DNA of 64,000 nucleotides from Palleronia sp. THAF1 (GTDB lineage: Bacteria; Pseudomonadota; Alphaproteobacteria; Rhodobacterales; Rhodobacteraceae), in assembly GCF_009363795.1 (NCBI RefSeq), contig NZ_CP045420.1, positions 2,399,001 to 2,463,000 on the forward strand, in the 5' to 3' direction. Every line of letters begins with the position of its first letter. The stretch's first letter is position 1. Below are positions 46,045-54,542 of the stretch, in pieces. Below the pieces are notes generated by a model. It saw only the letters and a list, made by a program, of their open reading frames with translations, did no database searches and was not told the origin of the DNA. A program made the position numbers and the translations under genes.

Positions 46045-46473
46045 TTACTTGATCTCGACGATCTCCACGTCGAAGGTCAGTTCCTGACCGGCCAGCGGGT
46101 GGTTGGCGTCAATGGTGACTTCGGTGTCGTTCGATTCGGTCACCATGACCGGGATCGCCTGACCGTCGGGCGTCTGCATCTGCAGCTGCGTGCCGGGATC
46201 GACCGGGATGTCCGCCGGGATCTGCTCACGCGGGACAGCCTGGACGCGGGCAGGGTCTCGGTCGCCATAGGCCTGTTCGGGCGCGATTTTCACCTGCTTC
46301 TTGTCACCCTGCTCCATGCCGTGCAGCGCAGAGTCGAGGCCCGGGATGATCTGGCCAGAGCCCAGTTGGAATTCCAGAGGCTCGCGGCCCTGGCTGCTGT
46401 CGAAGGTGGTGCCGTCGGCGAGGCTACCGGAATAATGCATGGCGATCGTGTCGCCGGCTTTCGCTTGGCTCAT
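46045..46473 (-). CDS. FKBP-type peptidyl-prolyl isomerase (SlyD/FkpB-like)
   Basis: This 142-residue cytoplasmic protein is a SlyD-type prolyl isomerase and chaperone: the FKBP half has SGSLADGTTFDSSQGREPLEF and IIPGLDSALHGMEQGDKKQV, interrupted by the insert-in-flap region (about 70-120, EQAYGDRDPARVQAVPRE). It ends with ANHPLAGQELTFDVEIVEIK, the family's last strand. It lacks SlyD's metal-binding histidine tail. The start codon follows AAGGACAACACC. It is divergent from the HAD gene. Confidence 0.93.
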   Translation of the reverse strand: MSQAKAGDTIAMHYSGSLADGTTFDSSQGREPLEFQLGSGQIIPGLDSALHGMEQGDKKQVKIAPEQAYGDRDPARVQAVPREQIPADIPVDPGTQLQMQTPDGQAIPVMVTESNDTEVTIDANHPLAGQELTFDVEIVEIK

Positions 46474-46656
46474 GGTGTTGTCCTTTCGGTAAGATGGTTC
46501 GATTGGGGCCACCGGAACGGCGACGCGGGGATGTTCATGCCCCTCGACATGGCCGCTATGGATGCGGTTTAAACCCCCGAAACCCGATTTCCTCGGTTTT
46601 CCGGGCTGGGAACGCCGCCAAACCCGTGCGACGGTGGCGCAAATTCCGAGGACCCC

Positions 46657-47343
46657 ATGCCCATCACCACCTGCATCTTTGACGCCTACGGCACCTTGTT
46701 CGATGTCTCTGCCGCCGCACGCGACGCCGCAGCCGAGCCGGGCCGCGATGTGCTTGCGGATCGGTGGCAGGTGCTGGCCCGCGACTGGCGGGCGAAGCAG
46801 TTGGAATACAGTTGGTTGCGCGCGGTCATGGGCGATCACTGCTCGTTCTGGCAGGTCACGCAGGACGGGCTGGATTGGGCGCTGGAGGCGAACGGTCTGG
46901 ACGGAGACGCGGACCTGCGTGAGCGGCTTCTGGCGCTGTATTGGCAGCTGTCGGCCTATCCGGAAGTGCCAGATATGCTGGCCGCTTTGAAGCTGGCGGG
47001 CAGACATGTCGCGATATTGTCGAACGGGTCGCCCGACATGCTGGCGGGCGCTGTGGACAGCGCGGGCGTGGGCGACTTCTTGGATGCCGTTCTGTCGGTA
47101 GAGGACGTAGGCGTCTTCAAACCCGCCGATGCCGTCTATGACATGGTTGGCGCGCGTTTCGGCTGTGCGAAGAAAGAGGTGCTGTTCGTCTCGTCCAATG
47201 GCTGGGACGCGGCGGCGGCGTCGCGCTACGGTTTCCACACCGCATGGGTCAACCGCGCCGATCAGCCGGTGGACCGCGTGGGCGGCCAGCCCCATCACGT
47301 ACTGCATGACCTTACCCCCATTCCGGGAATTGCCGATGCCTGA
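46657..47343 (+). CDS. Haloacid dehalogenase type II (HAD superfamily)
   Basis: This 228-residue HAD enzyme resembles L-2-haloacid dehalogenase, which hydrolyses 2-haloacids to hydroxyacids. The nucleophile is Asp9 in CIFDAYGTLFDV; motif II is ILSNGSPDML, the lysine is in VGVFKPADAVYDM, and the C-terminal motif is FVSSNGWDAAAASRYGF with N-x-W-D typical of dehalogenase type II. It overlaps the alpha/beta hydrolase gene by eight bases. Substrate may be a natural haloacid; a different phosphatase role is less likely. Confidence 0.9.
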   Translation: MPITTCIFDAYGTLFDVSAAARDAAAEPGRDVLADRWQVLARDWRAKQLEYSWLRAVMGDHCSFWQVTQDGLDWALEANGLDGDADLRERLLALYWQLSAYPEVPDMLAALKLAGRHVAILSNGSPDMLAGAVDSAGVGDFLDAVLSVEDVGVFKPADAVYDMVGARFGCAKKEVLFVSSNGWDAAAASRYGFHTAWVNRADQPVDRVGGQPHHVLHDLTPIPGIADA

Positions 47344-48163
47344 CTTCACCACATTCGACGGCTTGCGCCTGCACTATGAGGATCAGGGCGAAGGCCAGCC
47401 GATCCTGTGTCTGTCGGGCCTGACCCGCACCACGCAGGACTTTCAGTATCTTGCGCCGCACCTGTCGAACGCGCGGTTGATCGCGCTCGACTATCGCGGG
47501 CGGGGGAAATCCGACTGGGCCGATCCGTCGACCTATACCGTGCCGGTCGAGGGACGCGACGTAATCGAACTGCTCGATCATCTGGGGTTGGAGCAAGTCT
47601 CGATCATCGGCACCTCGCGCGGGGGGTTGATCGCGATGCTGCTGGCGGCGGTGGCCAAGGATCGCCTGTCGGGCGTTTGCCTGAACGACATCGGCCCCGA
47701 CATCGCGACCGAGGGGCTGGCCGTCATCATGGACTACGTGGGCCGCACGCCGCCGCAGAAGACGCACGCGGACATGGCAGAGGCCATGGCCACCCGCATG
47801 GTCGGCTTCGAAGGCGTGTCGTCCGAGCGTTGGCAGCAGGAAGCCCGAACGCATTTCACCGAAGACGCTGAGGGACTGGCGATCACCTACGACCCGGCGC
47901 TCGGCGATGTGGTGCGCGCGGGGGCCGGTGAACCTGCCGCCGACCTGTGGCCCTGGTTCGACGCGTTGGAAGGGCTGCCGCTGGCCTGCATCCGGGGCGC
48001 GAACTCTGACCTGCTGTCGCCCGAGACCTTCGCGGAAATGCAGGCCCGCCGCCCCGACATGATCGCGGCAGAGGTGCCGGGGCGCGGGCATATTCCGTTT
48101 CTCGATGAGCCAGAGGCGCTGGTTGCCATCGCCGCGTGGCGCGGCAGGCTTCCGGCGGTCTGA
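47336..48163 (+). CDS. Alpha/beta hydrolase
   Basis: This 275-residue alpha/beta hydrolase has the oxyanion region LCLSGLTRTTQDF, LDYRGRGKSDW, the nucleophile elbow IIGTSRGG (Ser94) and the terminal histidine in VPGRGHIPFLDEPEAL. The sequence is typical of soluble hydrolases, but the substrate cannot be told. Overlap with the HAD dehalogenase by eight bases suggests they share an operon. A copy of the intergenic repeat follows its stop. Confidence 0.85.
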   Translation: MPDFTTFDGLRLHYEDQGEGQPILCLSGLTRTTQDFQYLAPHLSNARLIALDYRGRGKSDWADPSTYTVPVEGRDVIELLDHLGLEQVSIIGTSRGGLIAMLLAAVAKDRLSGVCLNDIGPDIATEGLAVIMDYVGRTPPQKTHADMAEAMATRMVGFEGVSSERWQQEARTHFTEDAEGLAITYDPALGDVVRAGAGEPAADLWPWFDALEGLPLACIRGANSDLLSPETFAEMQARRPDMIAAEVPGRGHIPFLDEPEALVAIAAWRGRLPAV

Positions 48164-48169
48164 CTCGCA

Positions 48170-48212
48170 GCGGCGCGCCATCGAGTATTTGGGAAAACAA
48201 AGAAGGGTGTGG
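48170..48212 (+). repeat. Intergenic repeat, degenerate copy E
   Basis: GAGTATTTGGGAAAACAAAGAAGG resembles the GGTATTTTTGGAACGATGAAG core with several changes. It lies after the alpha/beta hydrolase gene and reaches into the ribosome binding region of the next gene. Confidence 0.45.
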
Positions 48213-48214
48213 GC

Positions 48215-49171
48215 ATGACCCCAGAGGCGATCAGGGCAGCGGCGCAGCGCATTTACGGTCACGCGCGGCGCACGCCGGTGCTGACCTCGCCCTTTCTGGA
48301 TGAGATCGCCGGTCGGCGCGTTTTCGTGAAGGCCGAACCGTTGCAGGTGACGGGGTCGTTCAAGTTCCGGGGTGCTCTGTCGGCGGTGTCGGCCTTGCCT
48401 GACGGAACGGGCGTCATCGCCTATTCGTCGGGCAACCACGCGCAGGGTGTCGCGGCGGCGGCGGCGTTGCGGGGGGTGACGGCGGTGATCGTGATGCCCG
48501 CCGACGCCCCCGCCCTCAAGATCGCAAACACCCGCGCGCTGGGGGCAGAGGTGCTCCTTTACGACCGCGCGGGCGGTGAAAGTCGGGAAGACATCGGCGC
48601 GGCAGTGGCGAAAGAGCGCGGGTTGCACCTGATCCGCCCCTATGACGATCCGGATGTTATCGCCGGGCAAGGCACGGTTGGGCTTGAGCTGGCCGAGCAA
48701 CTGCCGGGCGATGTGTCGGGCGATGTGCTGGTTTGCTGCGGCGGCGGGGGGCTGAGTTCTGGCATCGCCGTCGCTTTGGCCGATACCCGCCCCGATCTGC
48801 GGGTGCGCCCGGTGGAGCCCGTGGGCTTCGACGACGTGGCCCGGTCTCTGGACGCGGGCGAGCGGCTTGGCAACGACCGCGTTTCGGGCTCGATCTGCGA
48901 TGCGATCGTAACGCCGATTCCGGGAGAGCTGACGTTCCCGATCCTGAAGCGCCTGAGCGGGCCGGGCCTGAGTGTCACAGATGAACAGGCGCTGTCGGCG
49001 ATGGCGCAGGCGTGGTTGCGCTTGAAGGTCGGCGCGGAACCGGGCGGCGCGGTGGCGCTGGCGGCGGCGCTGTATCACAGCGACCGGATCGAAGGCGACG
49101 CGGTGACCGTCATCCTGTCGGGCGGCAATTGCGATCCGGCGATGATGACGCGCGCGCTGGCGGGGCTGTAG
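48215..49171 (+). CDS. Threonine/serine dehydratase-like PLP enzyme
   Basis: This 318-residue fold-type II PLP enzyme has the PLP lysine Lys50 in QVTGSFKFRGA, the SSGNHAQGVA substrate loop, the phosphate-binding loop CCGGGGLSSG, and the late LSGGNCDPAMMTRAL. It resembles the catabolic threonine dehydratase and serine racemase branch and lacks the C-terminal ACT regulatory domain. Reaction is likely removal of ammonia from L-threonine or serine, or racemisation. A GTG two codons upstream could be the start. Two alpha/beta hydrolases follow. Confidence 0.9.
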   Translation: MTPEAIRAAAQRIYGHARRTPVLTSPFLDEIAGRRVFVKAEPLQVTGSFKFRGALSAVSALPDGTGVIAYSSGNHAQGVAAAAALRGVTAVIVMPADAPALKIANTRALGAEVLLYDRAGGESREDIGAAVAKERGLHLIRPYDDPDVIAGQGTVGLELAEQLPGDVSGDVLVCCGGGGLSSGIAVALADTRPDLRVRPVEPVGFDDVARSLDAGERLGNDRVSGSICDAIVTPIPGELTFPILKRLSGPGLSVTDEQALSAMAQAWLRLKVGAEPGGAVALAAALYHSDRIEGDAVTVILSGGNCDPAMMTRALAGL

Positions 49172-49174
49172 CCG

Positions 49175-49879
49175 ATGGAGCCGGTCTTGCATGTTGCGAC
49201 GCATGGTGCGGCGGGTGGTCCGGCGCTGGTGCTGCTGCACGGGCTGGGGCAGGACGGTGGGATCTGGGCAGATGTAGCCGATGCAATGCCGCGCGATCTG
49301 CATGTGCTGCGCCCCGATCTGCGGGGGCACGGCGCGTCTCCGGTGCCCGATCCTCCCTACGCCATGGGGCGGATCGTCGGCGATCTGGAGCGCAGTCTTG
49401 CCGCCCACGGCGTGCGGGATGCCGTCGTCGCGGGACTGGGCTTGGGCGGGATGGTGGCGCAGGCGCTGGCGGTGAAACGACTGGACTTGGTGCGGGCGCT
49501 GGTTCTGGTGAACAGCGCCCCGAAGATTGGCACGCCCGACGGGTGGCGAGCCGAAGCAGAGCGACGCGACAGGATCCCCGAGGGCGCGGACCCGCGCGGC
49601 TATGCGGGCACTTGCGCGGCGCTGGCGGGCACCGACCTGATGGCTGCGACGGCAACGCTGCGCCTGCCCGCGCTGATCCTGTCGGGCACGCGCGACCGCA
49701 CGGTGCCGCCCGACTTGGCGCAAGAGGCGGCGACGCTGATTCCCGGAGCGGAAACGGTTCTGCTGCGCGGCGCGGGCCACGATGCACCACGCGAGGCTCC
49801 CCAAGACGTGGCGCGCGTGTTGATGGACTTCCTTGCGCGCATCGGCCACCTTTCATCCCCTGCGGAGGGCCAACGATGA
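49175..49879 (+). CDS. Alpha/beta hydrolase with Gly at the nucleophile position
   Basis: This 234-residue protein has the fold of the enol-lactonase (PcaD) group: LVLLHGLGQDGGIW, RPDLRGHGAS and a final histidine in LLRGAGHDAPREAP. At the nucleophile elbow, where the family has GLSLGG, it reads AGLGLGGMVAQ, with Gly89 in place of catalytic Ser. That is one base change (AGC to GGC). The usual Asp region ILSGTRDRTVPP is intact. It could be a recently inactivated or non-hydrolytic member. It is three bases after the dehydratase stop and overlaps the next gene by four. Confidence 0.85.
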   Translation: MEPVLHVATHGAAGGPALVLLHGLGQDGGIWADVADAMPRDLHVLRPDLRGHGASPVPDPPYAMGRIVGDLERSLAAHGVRDAVVAGLGLGGMVAQALAVKRLDLVRALVLVNSAPKIGTPDGWRAEAERRDRIPEGADPRGYAGTCAALAGTDLMAATATLRLPALILSGTRDRTVPPDLAQEAATLIPGAETVLLRGAGHDAPREAPQDVARVLMDFLARIGHLSSPAEGQR

Positions 49880-50574
49880 CTGAAATCCTGTTGATCCACG
49901 GCTCTTGCCACGGAGCGTGGTGCTGGTCAGAGGTGCTGGCTGAACTGGAGACCATGGGCCAACCCGCTCGCGCCATCGACCTGCCGGGACACGGCGACGA
50001 TCCCACCCCGCGCGCAGAGGTCACGCTGGACGCCTATGCCGATGCGATCCTGCAGGCCATCGAGCGGCCCACCATCGTCGTGGGTCACTCTATGGGCGGG
50101 TTTCCCGTGACAGCGGCCGCGCTGAAGGCACCGGAACTGGTTGCGAGACTGGTCTACCTGACCGCCTACGTTCCGCGGGACGGCGCCAGCATCGCCGACA
50201 TGCGCCACGACTGGCCCGAGCAGCCCTTGCTGCCGGTGATCCGCCATTCAGAGGATCGCACCACGTTGCTGTTCGACGATGCCAGTCTGGAACCATTGTT
50301 CTACCACGACTGCACGCCGGAACAGATCGCCCGTGCGCGCAAGCACCTGACGCCGCAGCCAGTTCTGCCGCAGCGCGTGGGCCTGTCGCCTGCCACGCCG
50401 GAGGTGCCGCGTCACTACATCGTATGCGACGATGACCGTGCGATCCTGCCCGGTTTCCAAGAGCAGATGGCGAAGGGGATTGCGGACGTGCAGCACATGC
50501 CCACGTCACACTCACCTTTCTTTGCGGCCCCGCGCGATCTGGCACGTCGCCTTACCGCACTTGCCGCGTTATAG
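49876..50574 (+). CDS. Alpha/beta hydrolase (esterase, EstC/MES-like)
   Basis: This 232-residue hydrolase resembles the plant-type methylesterase/hydroxynitrile lyase branch: LIHGSCHGAWCWSEV at the N-terminus, IDLPGHGDDPTP, nucleophile elbow VVGHSMGGFPV (Ser72), and the final histidine in MPTSHSPFFAAP. It overlaps the preceding hydrolase by four bases (ATGA). Substrate is unknown. It is the last gene of the dehydratase-hydrolase-hydrolase group; the MFS gene follows after 41 bases. Confidence 0.88.
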   Translation: MTEILLIHGSCHGAWCWSEVLAELETMGQPARAIDLPGHGDDPTPRAEVTLDAYADAILQAIERPTIVVGHSMGGFPVTAAALKAPELVARLVYLTAYVPRDGASIADMRHDWPEQPLLPVIRHSEDRTTLLFDDASLEPLFYHDCTPEQIARARKHLTPQPVLPQRVGLSPATPEVPRHYIVCDDDRAILPGFQEQMAKGIADVQHMPTSHSPFFAAPRDLARRLTALAAL

Positions 50575-50615
50575 GTCGCCGAGTTGCGCCCCTGCGCGCG
50601 CCGTTCGGACTGTTC

Positions 50616-51821
50616 ATGCGCACTCGCCTGCCCCTGATCTTCATCTTCATCACCCTGATGATCGACGCCATGGGTATCGGTCTGGTGATCCCCGTGATGC
50701 CGTCGCTGATCCGCGAGATCGAGGGCGGCACCATCGCCCAAGCCGCCCTGTGGGGTGGCATTTTCGCGACCGCTTACGCGGGTATGCAATTCCTGTGCGG
50801 CCCGCTTCTGGGCACGCTGTCGGATCAATACGGGCGGCGGCCGATCCTGCTGATCACCCTGTCGGTCATGGCGCTGGACTACATCATCGTCGCACTGGCC
50901 GGAAACATCTGGGTGCTGTTGGCCGCGCGGATCATGGGGGGTATCGCGTCCTCGACACGGTCGGTGGCGACCGCCTTCATCGCCGACATATCGACGCCCG
51001 AACAGAAAGCCGCGCGCTTCGGTCTTGTTGGCGCGGCCTTCGGGTTGGGCTTCGTTGCGGGGCCGCTTCTGGGCGGAGTGCTGGCCGAATTCGGCACTCG
51101 CGCGCCGTTTTGGGCCGCTGCGAGTCTGGCGCTGGCGAACATGATCCTTGGCGTGATCGTGCTGCCGGAAACCGTGACCGACAGCATCCGCCGCAAGTTC
51201 CACTGGAAGCGCGCCAACCCGTTGGGGGCGCTTCTGGATCTGGGCCGTCAGGAACGCGTGGGTCGCCTGACGTTCCTGTTCTTCCTCTATCAGACCGCCT
51301 TCTTCGTCTATCCCGCGATCTGGGCCTACTTCGCGGAAGAGCGCTTTGGCTGGGGACCGCGCAGCATCGGGTTGTCGCTGGGGCTGTTCGGCATCTCGCT
51401 GGCCGTGGTGCAGGGGGCGCTGATCCGGTTGGTTCTGAAGTATCTGGGCGACCGGCGGACGGTCCTATGGGGGATCGTGTTCAACGGCGTCGCGTTCCTG
51501 GCGCTTGGTCTGGTGACGAGCGGCACGGTGGCGCTGATCCTGACCCCGCTCGCCGCCTTGGGCGCCGTAGTGATCCCCGCGCTACAGGCGATGATGAGTC
51601 GGGCAATCCCGGACAACAGCCAAGGCGGGTTGCAGGGGCTGCTGACCAGCGCCGGGGCACTTGCGATGATCGTATCGCCGCTGATCATGAGCAACATCTT
51701 CTGGCTCGCCACGGCAGAGACGACGCCCTTCTACCTGCCGGGGGCGCCGTTCCTGCTGTCCATGGTGCTTATGGGCGTCTGCGTCTGGGTGTTCCTGAGC
51801 CGGAAGAGGATGACCTCCTAG
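50616..51821 (+). CDS. MFS transporter, TetA-type drug/H+ antiporter
   Basis: This 401-residue inner-membrane protein has 12 predicted helices and is similar to the TCR/Tet group of the drug:proton antiporter-1 family. The first helix contains TLMIDAMGIGLVIPVMP, motif A is GTLSDQYGRRPILL between TM2 and TM3, and motif C is GFVAGPLLGG in TM5. The actual substrate cannot be stated, and chromosomal TetA-like proteins are common without tetracycline resistance. The start is 41 bases beyond the esterase stop. It is convergent with the aminotransferase gene. Confidence 0.9.
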   Translation: MRTRLPLIFIFITLMIDAMGIGLVIPVMPSLIREIEGGTIAQAALWGGIFATAYAGMQFLCGPLLGTLSDQYGRRPILLITLSVMALDYIIVALAGNIWVLLAARIMGGIASSTRSVATAFIADISTPEQKAARFGLVGAAFGLGFVAGPLLGGVLAEFGTRAPFWAAASLALANMILGVIVLPETVTDSIRRKFHWKRANPLGALLDLGRQERVGRLTFLFFLYQTAFFVYPAIWAYFAEERFGWGPRSIGLSLGLFGISLAVVQGALIRLVLKYLGDRRTVLWGIVFNGVAFLALGLVTSGTVALILTPLAALGAVVIPALQAMMSRAIPDNSQGGLQGLLTSAGALAMIVSPLIMSNIFWLATAETTPFYLPGAPFLLSMVLMGVCVWVFLSRKRMTS

Positions 51822-51846
51822 GGACTGAGAGGGCGAGCAGATTAGA

Positions 51847-51880
51847 AAATTCGCAGGGGTTCATCACGCCCTACGAATTT
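51847..51880. terminator. Hairpin between convergent genes, possible bidirectional terminator
   Basis: AAATTCG and CGAATTT, with inner GGG and CCC, form a hairpin in the gap between the convergent MFS and aminotransferase genes. The AT-rich arms place T-runs on both strands inside the stem, so a two-way terminator is possible. Confidence 0.4.
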
Positions 51881-51909
51881 CCGTGATCTTCGACCGCGAC
51901 CGGTGCGGC

Positions 51910-53289
51910 CTACAGCCCCGCCCCGCGGATCGCCTTCACGACGCCGTCCACGATCCGGTCCGCCTCGTCCCGCGTCAGGCAGAACGGGGGCGCGAAGCCA
52001 AGGATGTCACCGCCCGGCATGGCGCGCCCGATGATGTGATGCGTCGCCAGTTCCGCAATGACCTTCGCACCGATCTTGCGCGACGGATCGAAATACTTGC
52101 GCGGATCGCGCTTCTCGACCAGCTCGACGGCGCAGAGCATACCCTCGCCCCGAACCTCTCCTACGTGGGGGTGATCGGCCAGGGCGTCGGCCATTTGCGC
52201 GTTCAGATAGGCGCCGACCGTCCCGGCGTTCTCCATCAGCTTCAGCTCGTCCAACAGCTTCAGGTTCGCGACGCCAGCCGCCGCCCCGATGGGGTGCGCC
52301 GAGTAGGTCCAGCCGTGTCCGATGGGGCCGTTTTCGTCCGTGCCCTGCTCCAGCACCTTCCACACCTTGTCCGAAATGATGGACCCGGACAGCGGGGCGT
52401 AAGCCGAAGTCAGCCCCTTTGCCACTGTCATGAAATCGGGCTCGATCCCGTAGTACTCGGACCCCCAGTAACTGCCCAGACGTCCGAAACCGGTGACGAC
52501 CTCATCCGCGACCAGCAGGATGTCGTGCTTCTTCAGGATCGGCGCGATGGCCTCCCAGTAGCCGACGGGCGGGGGCACGATGCCACCGGTGCCAAGCATC
52601 GGCTCTGCCCAGAAGGCGGCGATGGTGTCGGCGCCCTCGCGTTCGATCATCTCTTCCAGATCGGCGGCGCATTGCGCGACGAACTGCGCCTCGGACTGCG
52701 ACCAGTCTTCACGCGCGAAGTAATAGGGTGCCGTGGTGTGCAGCACGCCCGCCAACGGCAGGTCGAACTTGTTGTGGAACAGCGGCAGGCCGGTCAGTGA
52801 TCCGGTCATCAGCCCCGACCCGTGGTAGCCCCGCCAACGCGAGATGATCTTCTTCTTCTCGGGCCGGCCCAGGATGTTGTTGTAGTACCAGATCAGCTTG
52901 ATGTTGGTCTCGTTCGCGTCCGATCCCGACAGGCCGAAATAGACCTTGCTCATGTGATCCGGCGCGCGGTCCATCACCATCTTGGCCAGCGTAATCGAGG
53001 CCTCGGTGCCGTGGCCGACGTAGGCATGATAGTAGGACAACTCCTTGGCCTGCGTGGCGATGGCCTCGGCGATCTGCTGCCGCCCGTAGCCCACGTTCAC
53101 GCAGTAGAGGCCCGCGAAACCGTCCAGCCAGCGCTGGCCGTCTCGGTCCTGAATGTGACTGCCCTCACCGCCGGTGATGATCCGGCCCTGCATCTCGCCG
53201 CGGGCGAATTGGCCCAGATGCGTCGAGGGGTGCATGAAGCTTTCGCGGTCCCATTGGCCCAGCTGATCGTTGCGCAGGATCTCATTCAT
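51910..53289 (-). CDS. Class III (omega) aminotransferase
   Basis: This 459-residue PLP enzyme of the class III aminotransferase family has SGSDANETNIKLIWYY, RGYHGSGLMTGSLTG, LLVADEVVTGFGRLG with the PLP-contacting Asp, and the PLP lysine in TVAKGLTSAYAPLSG. It resembles omega-transaminases acting on amines or beta/omega-amino acids with pyruvate as acceptor. The start MNEILRNDQL is chosen over a codon five triplets earlier. It is divergent from the DoeA-like gene, so the two may share regulation. The exact amine substrate is unknown. Confidence 0.92.
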   Translation of the reverse strand: MNEILRNDQLGQWDRESFMHPSTHLGQFARGEMQGRIITGGEGSHIQDRDGQRWLDGFAGLYCVNVGYGRQQIAEAIATQAKELSYYHAYVGHGTEASITLAKMVMDRAPDHMSKVYFGLSGSDANETNIKLIWYYNNILGRPEKKKIISRWRGYHGSGLMTGSLTGLPLFHNKFDLPLAGVLHTTAPYYFAREDWSQSEAQFVAQCAADLEEMIEREGADTIAAFWAEPMLGTGGIVPPPVGYWEAIAPILKKHDILLVADEVVTGFGRLGSYWGSEYYGIEPDFMTVAKGLTSAYAPLSGSIISDKVWKVLEQGTDENGPIGHGWTYSAHPIGAAAGVANLKLLDELKLMENAGTVGAYLNAQMADALADHPHVGEVRGEGMLCAVELVEKRDPRKYFDPSRKIGAKVIAELATHHIIGRAMPGGDILGFAPPFCLTRDEADRIVDGVVKAIRGAGL

Positions 53290-53366
53290 GGCAGGTTCCT
53301 TCATTCGATGCTTGCGCCAGTCCTACGCCGCGTCGCACACAATGCAAAGTCTTGTGGAGGGGGCCC

Positions 53367-54542
53367 ATGTCCGAGCGTTTCAGCCAAGCCGAATTCGACC
53401 GCCGCATCGCGCTGACCCGGCGCGCGATGGAAAGAGAGGGGCTGGATGCCCTCTTCGTCACCAACCCGTCGAACATGAACTGGCTGACGGGCTACGACGG
53501 CTGGTCCTTCTACGTGCATCAGGGTGTTCTGCTGTTGCCCGATGGCGCCCCGGTCTGGTGGGGCCGTCGCATGGACAGCTTCGGTGCACGCCGCACGGCC
53601 TGGATGAGCGCGGACTACATCCGCGACTACACCGACGACTACATCCAATCCGATGACCTGCACCCGATGGAGACCTTGGCCGCGCTGTTCGCCGAGCATG
53701 GGTTGGCGTCGGCGCGCATCGGGGTCGAGAAAGAGAACTACTATTTCACCGCCCGCGCACTGGAAGTGCTGCTGGAACAGATGCCGCAGGCCACCTTCGC
53801 CGACGCCACCAACACCGTGAACTGGCAACGCACCGTCAAATCCGACGAGGAACTGGTGGTCATGCGCAAGGCCGCCGCGATCTCGACCAAGATGATCGAG
53901 GGCGTGATGGAGCGGGTCGAGCCGGGTATGGCCAAGAACGATCTGGTCGCCGAAATCTACCGCGACGCGATCCAGGGGGTCGACGGCGCGTGGGGTGACT
54001 ATCCTGCCATCGTGCCGCTGGTGCCGTCTGGCGAAGATGCGACGGCGGCGCATCTGACATGGGATGGGCGGCCGTTCGAGACGGGCGAAGCGACATTCTT
54101 CGAACTGTCCGGCTGTCATCGCCGCTATCACGCGCCGTTCTGTCGGACAGTCTTCCTTGGCACGCCCTCGGACCGCGTGCTGCGGACCGAAGCCGCGTTG
54201 ATCGAAGCGATAGAGGCTGGGCTGGACGCCGCCCGCCCCGGCAACCGCGCCGCCGATATCGCAATTGCTCTGAAATCCACCCTACTGCGTCACGGCATCG
54301 AGCGCCCGGGCCGCGCGGGCTATGCGGTGGGGCTGTCCTATCCGCCGGACTGGGGCGAGCACACCGTTTCCATCCGCGAAAACGACCAGACGATCCTGCG
54401 CCCCGGCATGACCTTCCATTTCATGCCCGCCCTGTGGATGGAGGATTGGGGGCTGGAGATCACCGAGACCATTCTGATCAAGGACGACGGTCCGGCAGAG
54501 TGCCTTTGTCACTATCCGCGCAAATTGATCGTGAAACCATGA
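53367..54542 (+). CDS. doeA: Ectoine hydrolase-like protein (DoeA/EutD), M24 family
   Basis: This 391-residue creatinase/Xaa-Pro peptidase-fold protein closely follows the pattern of ectoine hydrolase DoeA: NPSNMNWLTGYDGWSFYVHQ near the N-terminus, AIVPLVPSGEDA, FFELSGCHRRYHAPFCRTVF, GLSYPPDWGEHT and PGMTFHFMPALWMEDWGLEI. DoeA opens ectoine or hydroxyectoine to N-acetyl-diaminobutyrate. The start follows TGGAGGGGGCCC. It overlaps the ArgE-like gene by four bases. The remaining ectoine catabolic genes are not adjacent, so it may be a paralogue with related function. Confidence 0.8.
   Translation: MSERFSQAEFDRRIALTRRAMEREGLDALFVTNPSNMNWLTGYDGWSFYVHQGVLLLPDGAPVWWGRRMDSFGARRTAWMSADYIRDYTDDYIQSDDLHPMETLAALFAEHGLASARIGVEKENYYFTARALEVLLEQMPQATFADATNTVNWQRTVKSDEELVVMRKAAAISTKMIEGVMERVEPGMAKNDLVAEIYRDAIQGVDGAWGDYPAIVPLVPSGEDATAAHLTWDGRPFETGEATFFELSGCHRRYHAPFCRTVFLGTPSDRVLRTEAALIEAIEAGLDAARPGNRAADIAIALKSTLLRHGIERPGRAGYAVGLSYPPDWGEHTVSIRENDQTILRPGMTFHFMPALWMEDWGLEITETILIKDDGPAECLCHYPRKLIVKP

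Noticed and set aside
47312-49849. 845-codon open frame on the minus strand across the HAD, hydrolase and dehydratase genes
   Set aside because: It is antisense to five well-supported plus-strand genes with clear catalytic motifs. Its product is rich in Arg, His and Gln with no recognisable domain, as expected for the reverse of GC-rich coding sequence.
51838-51856. TTAGAAAATTCG near the MFS gene end as a second ICE
   Set aside because: Only the left half matches; it is part of an AT-rich hairpin between convergent genes.
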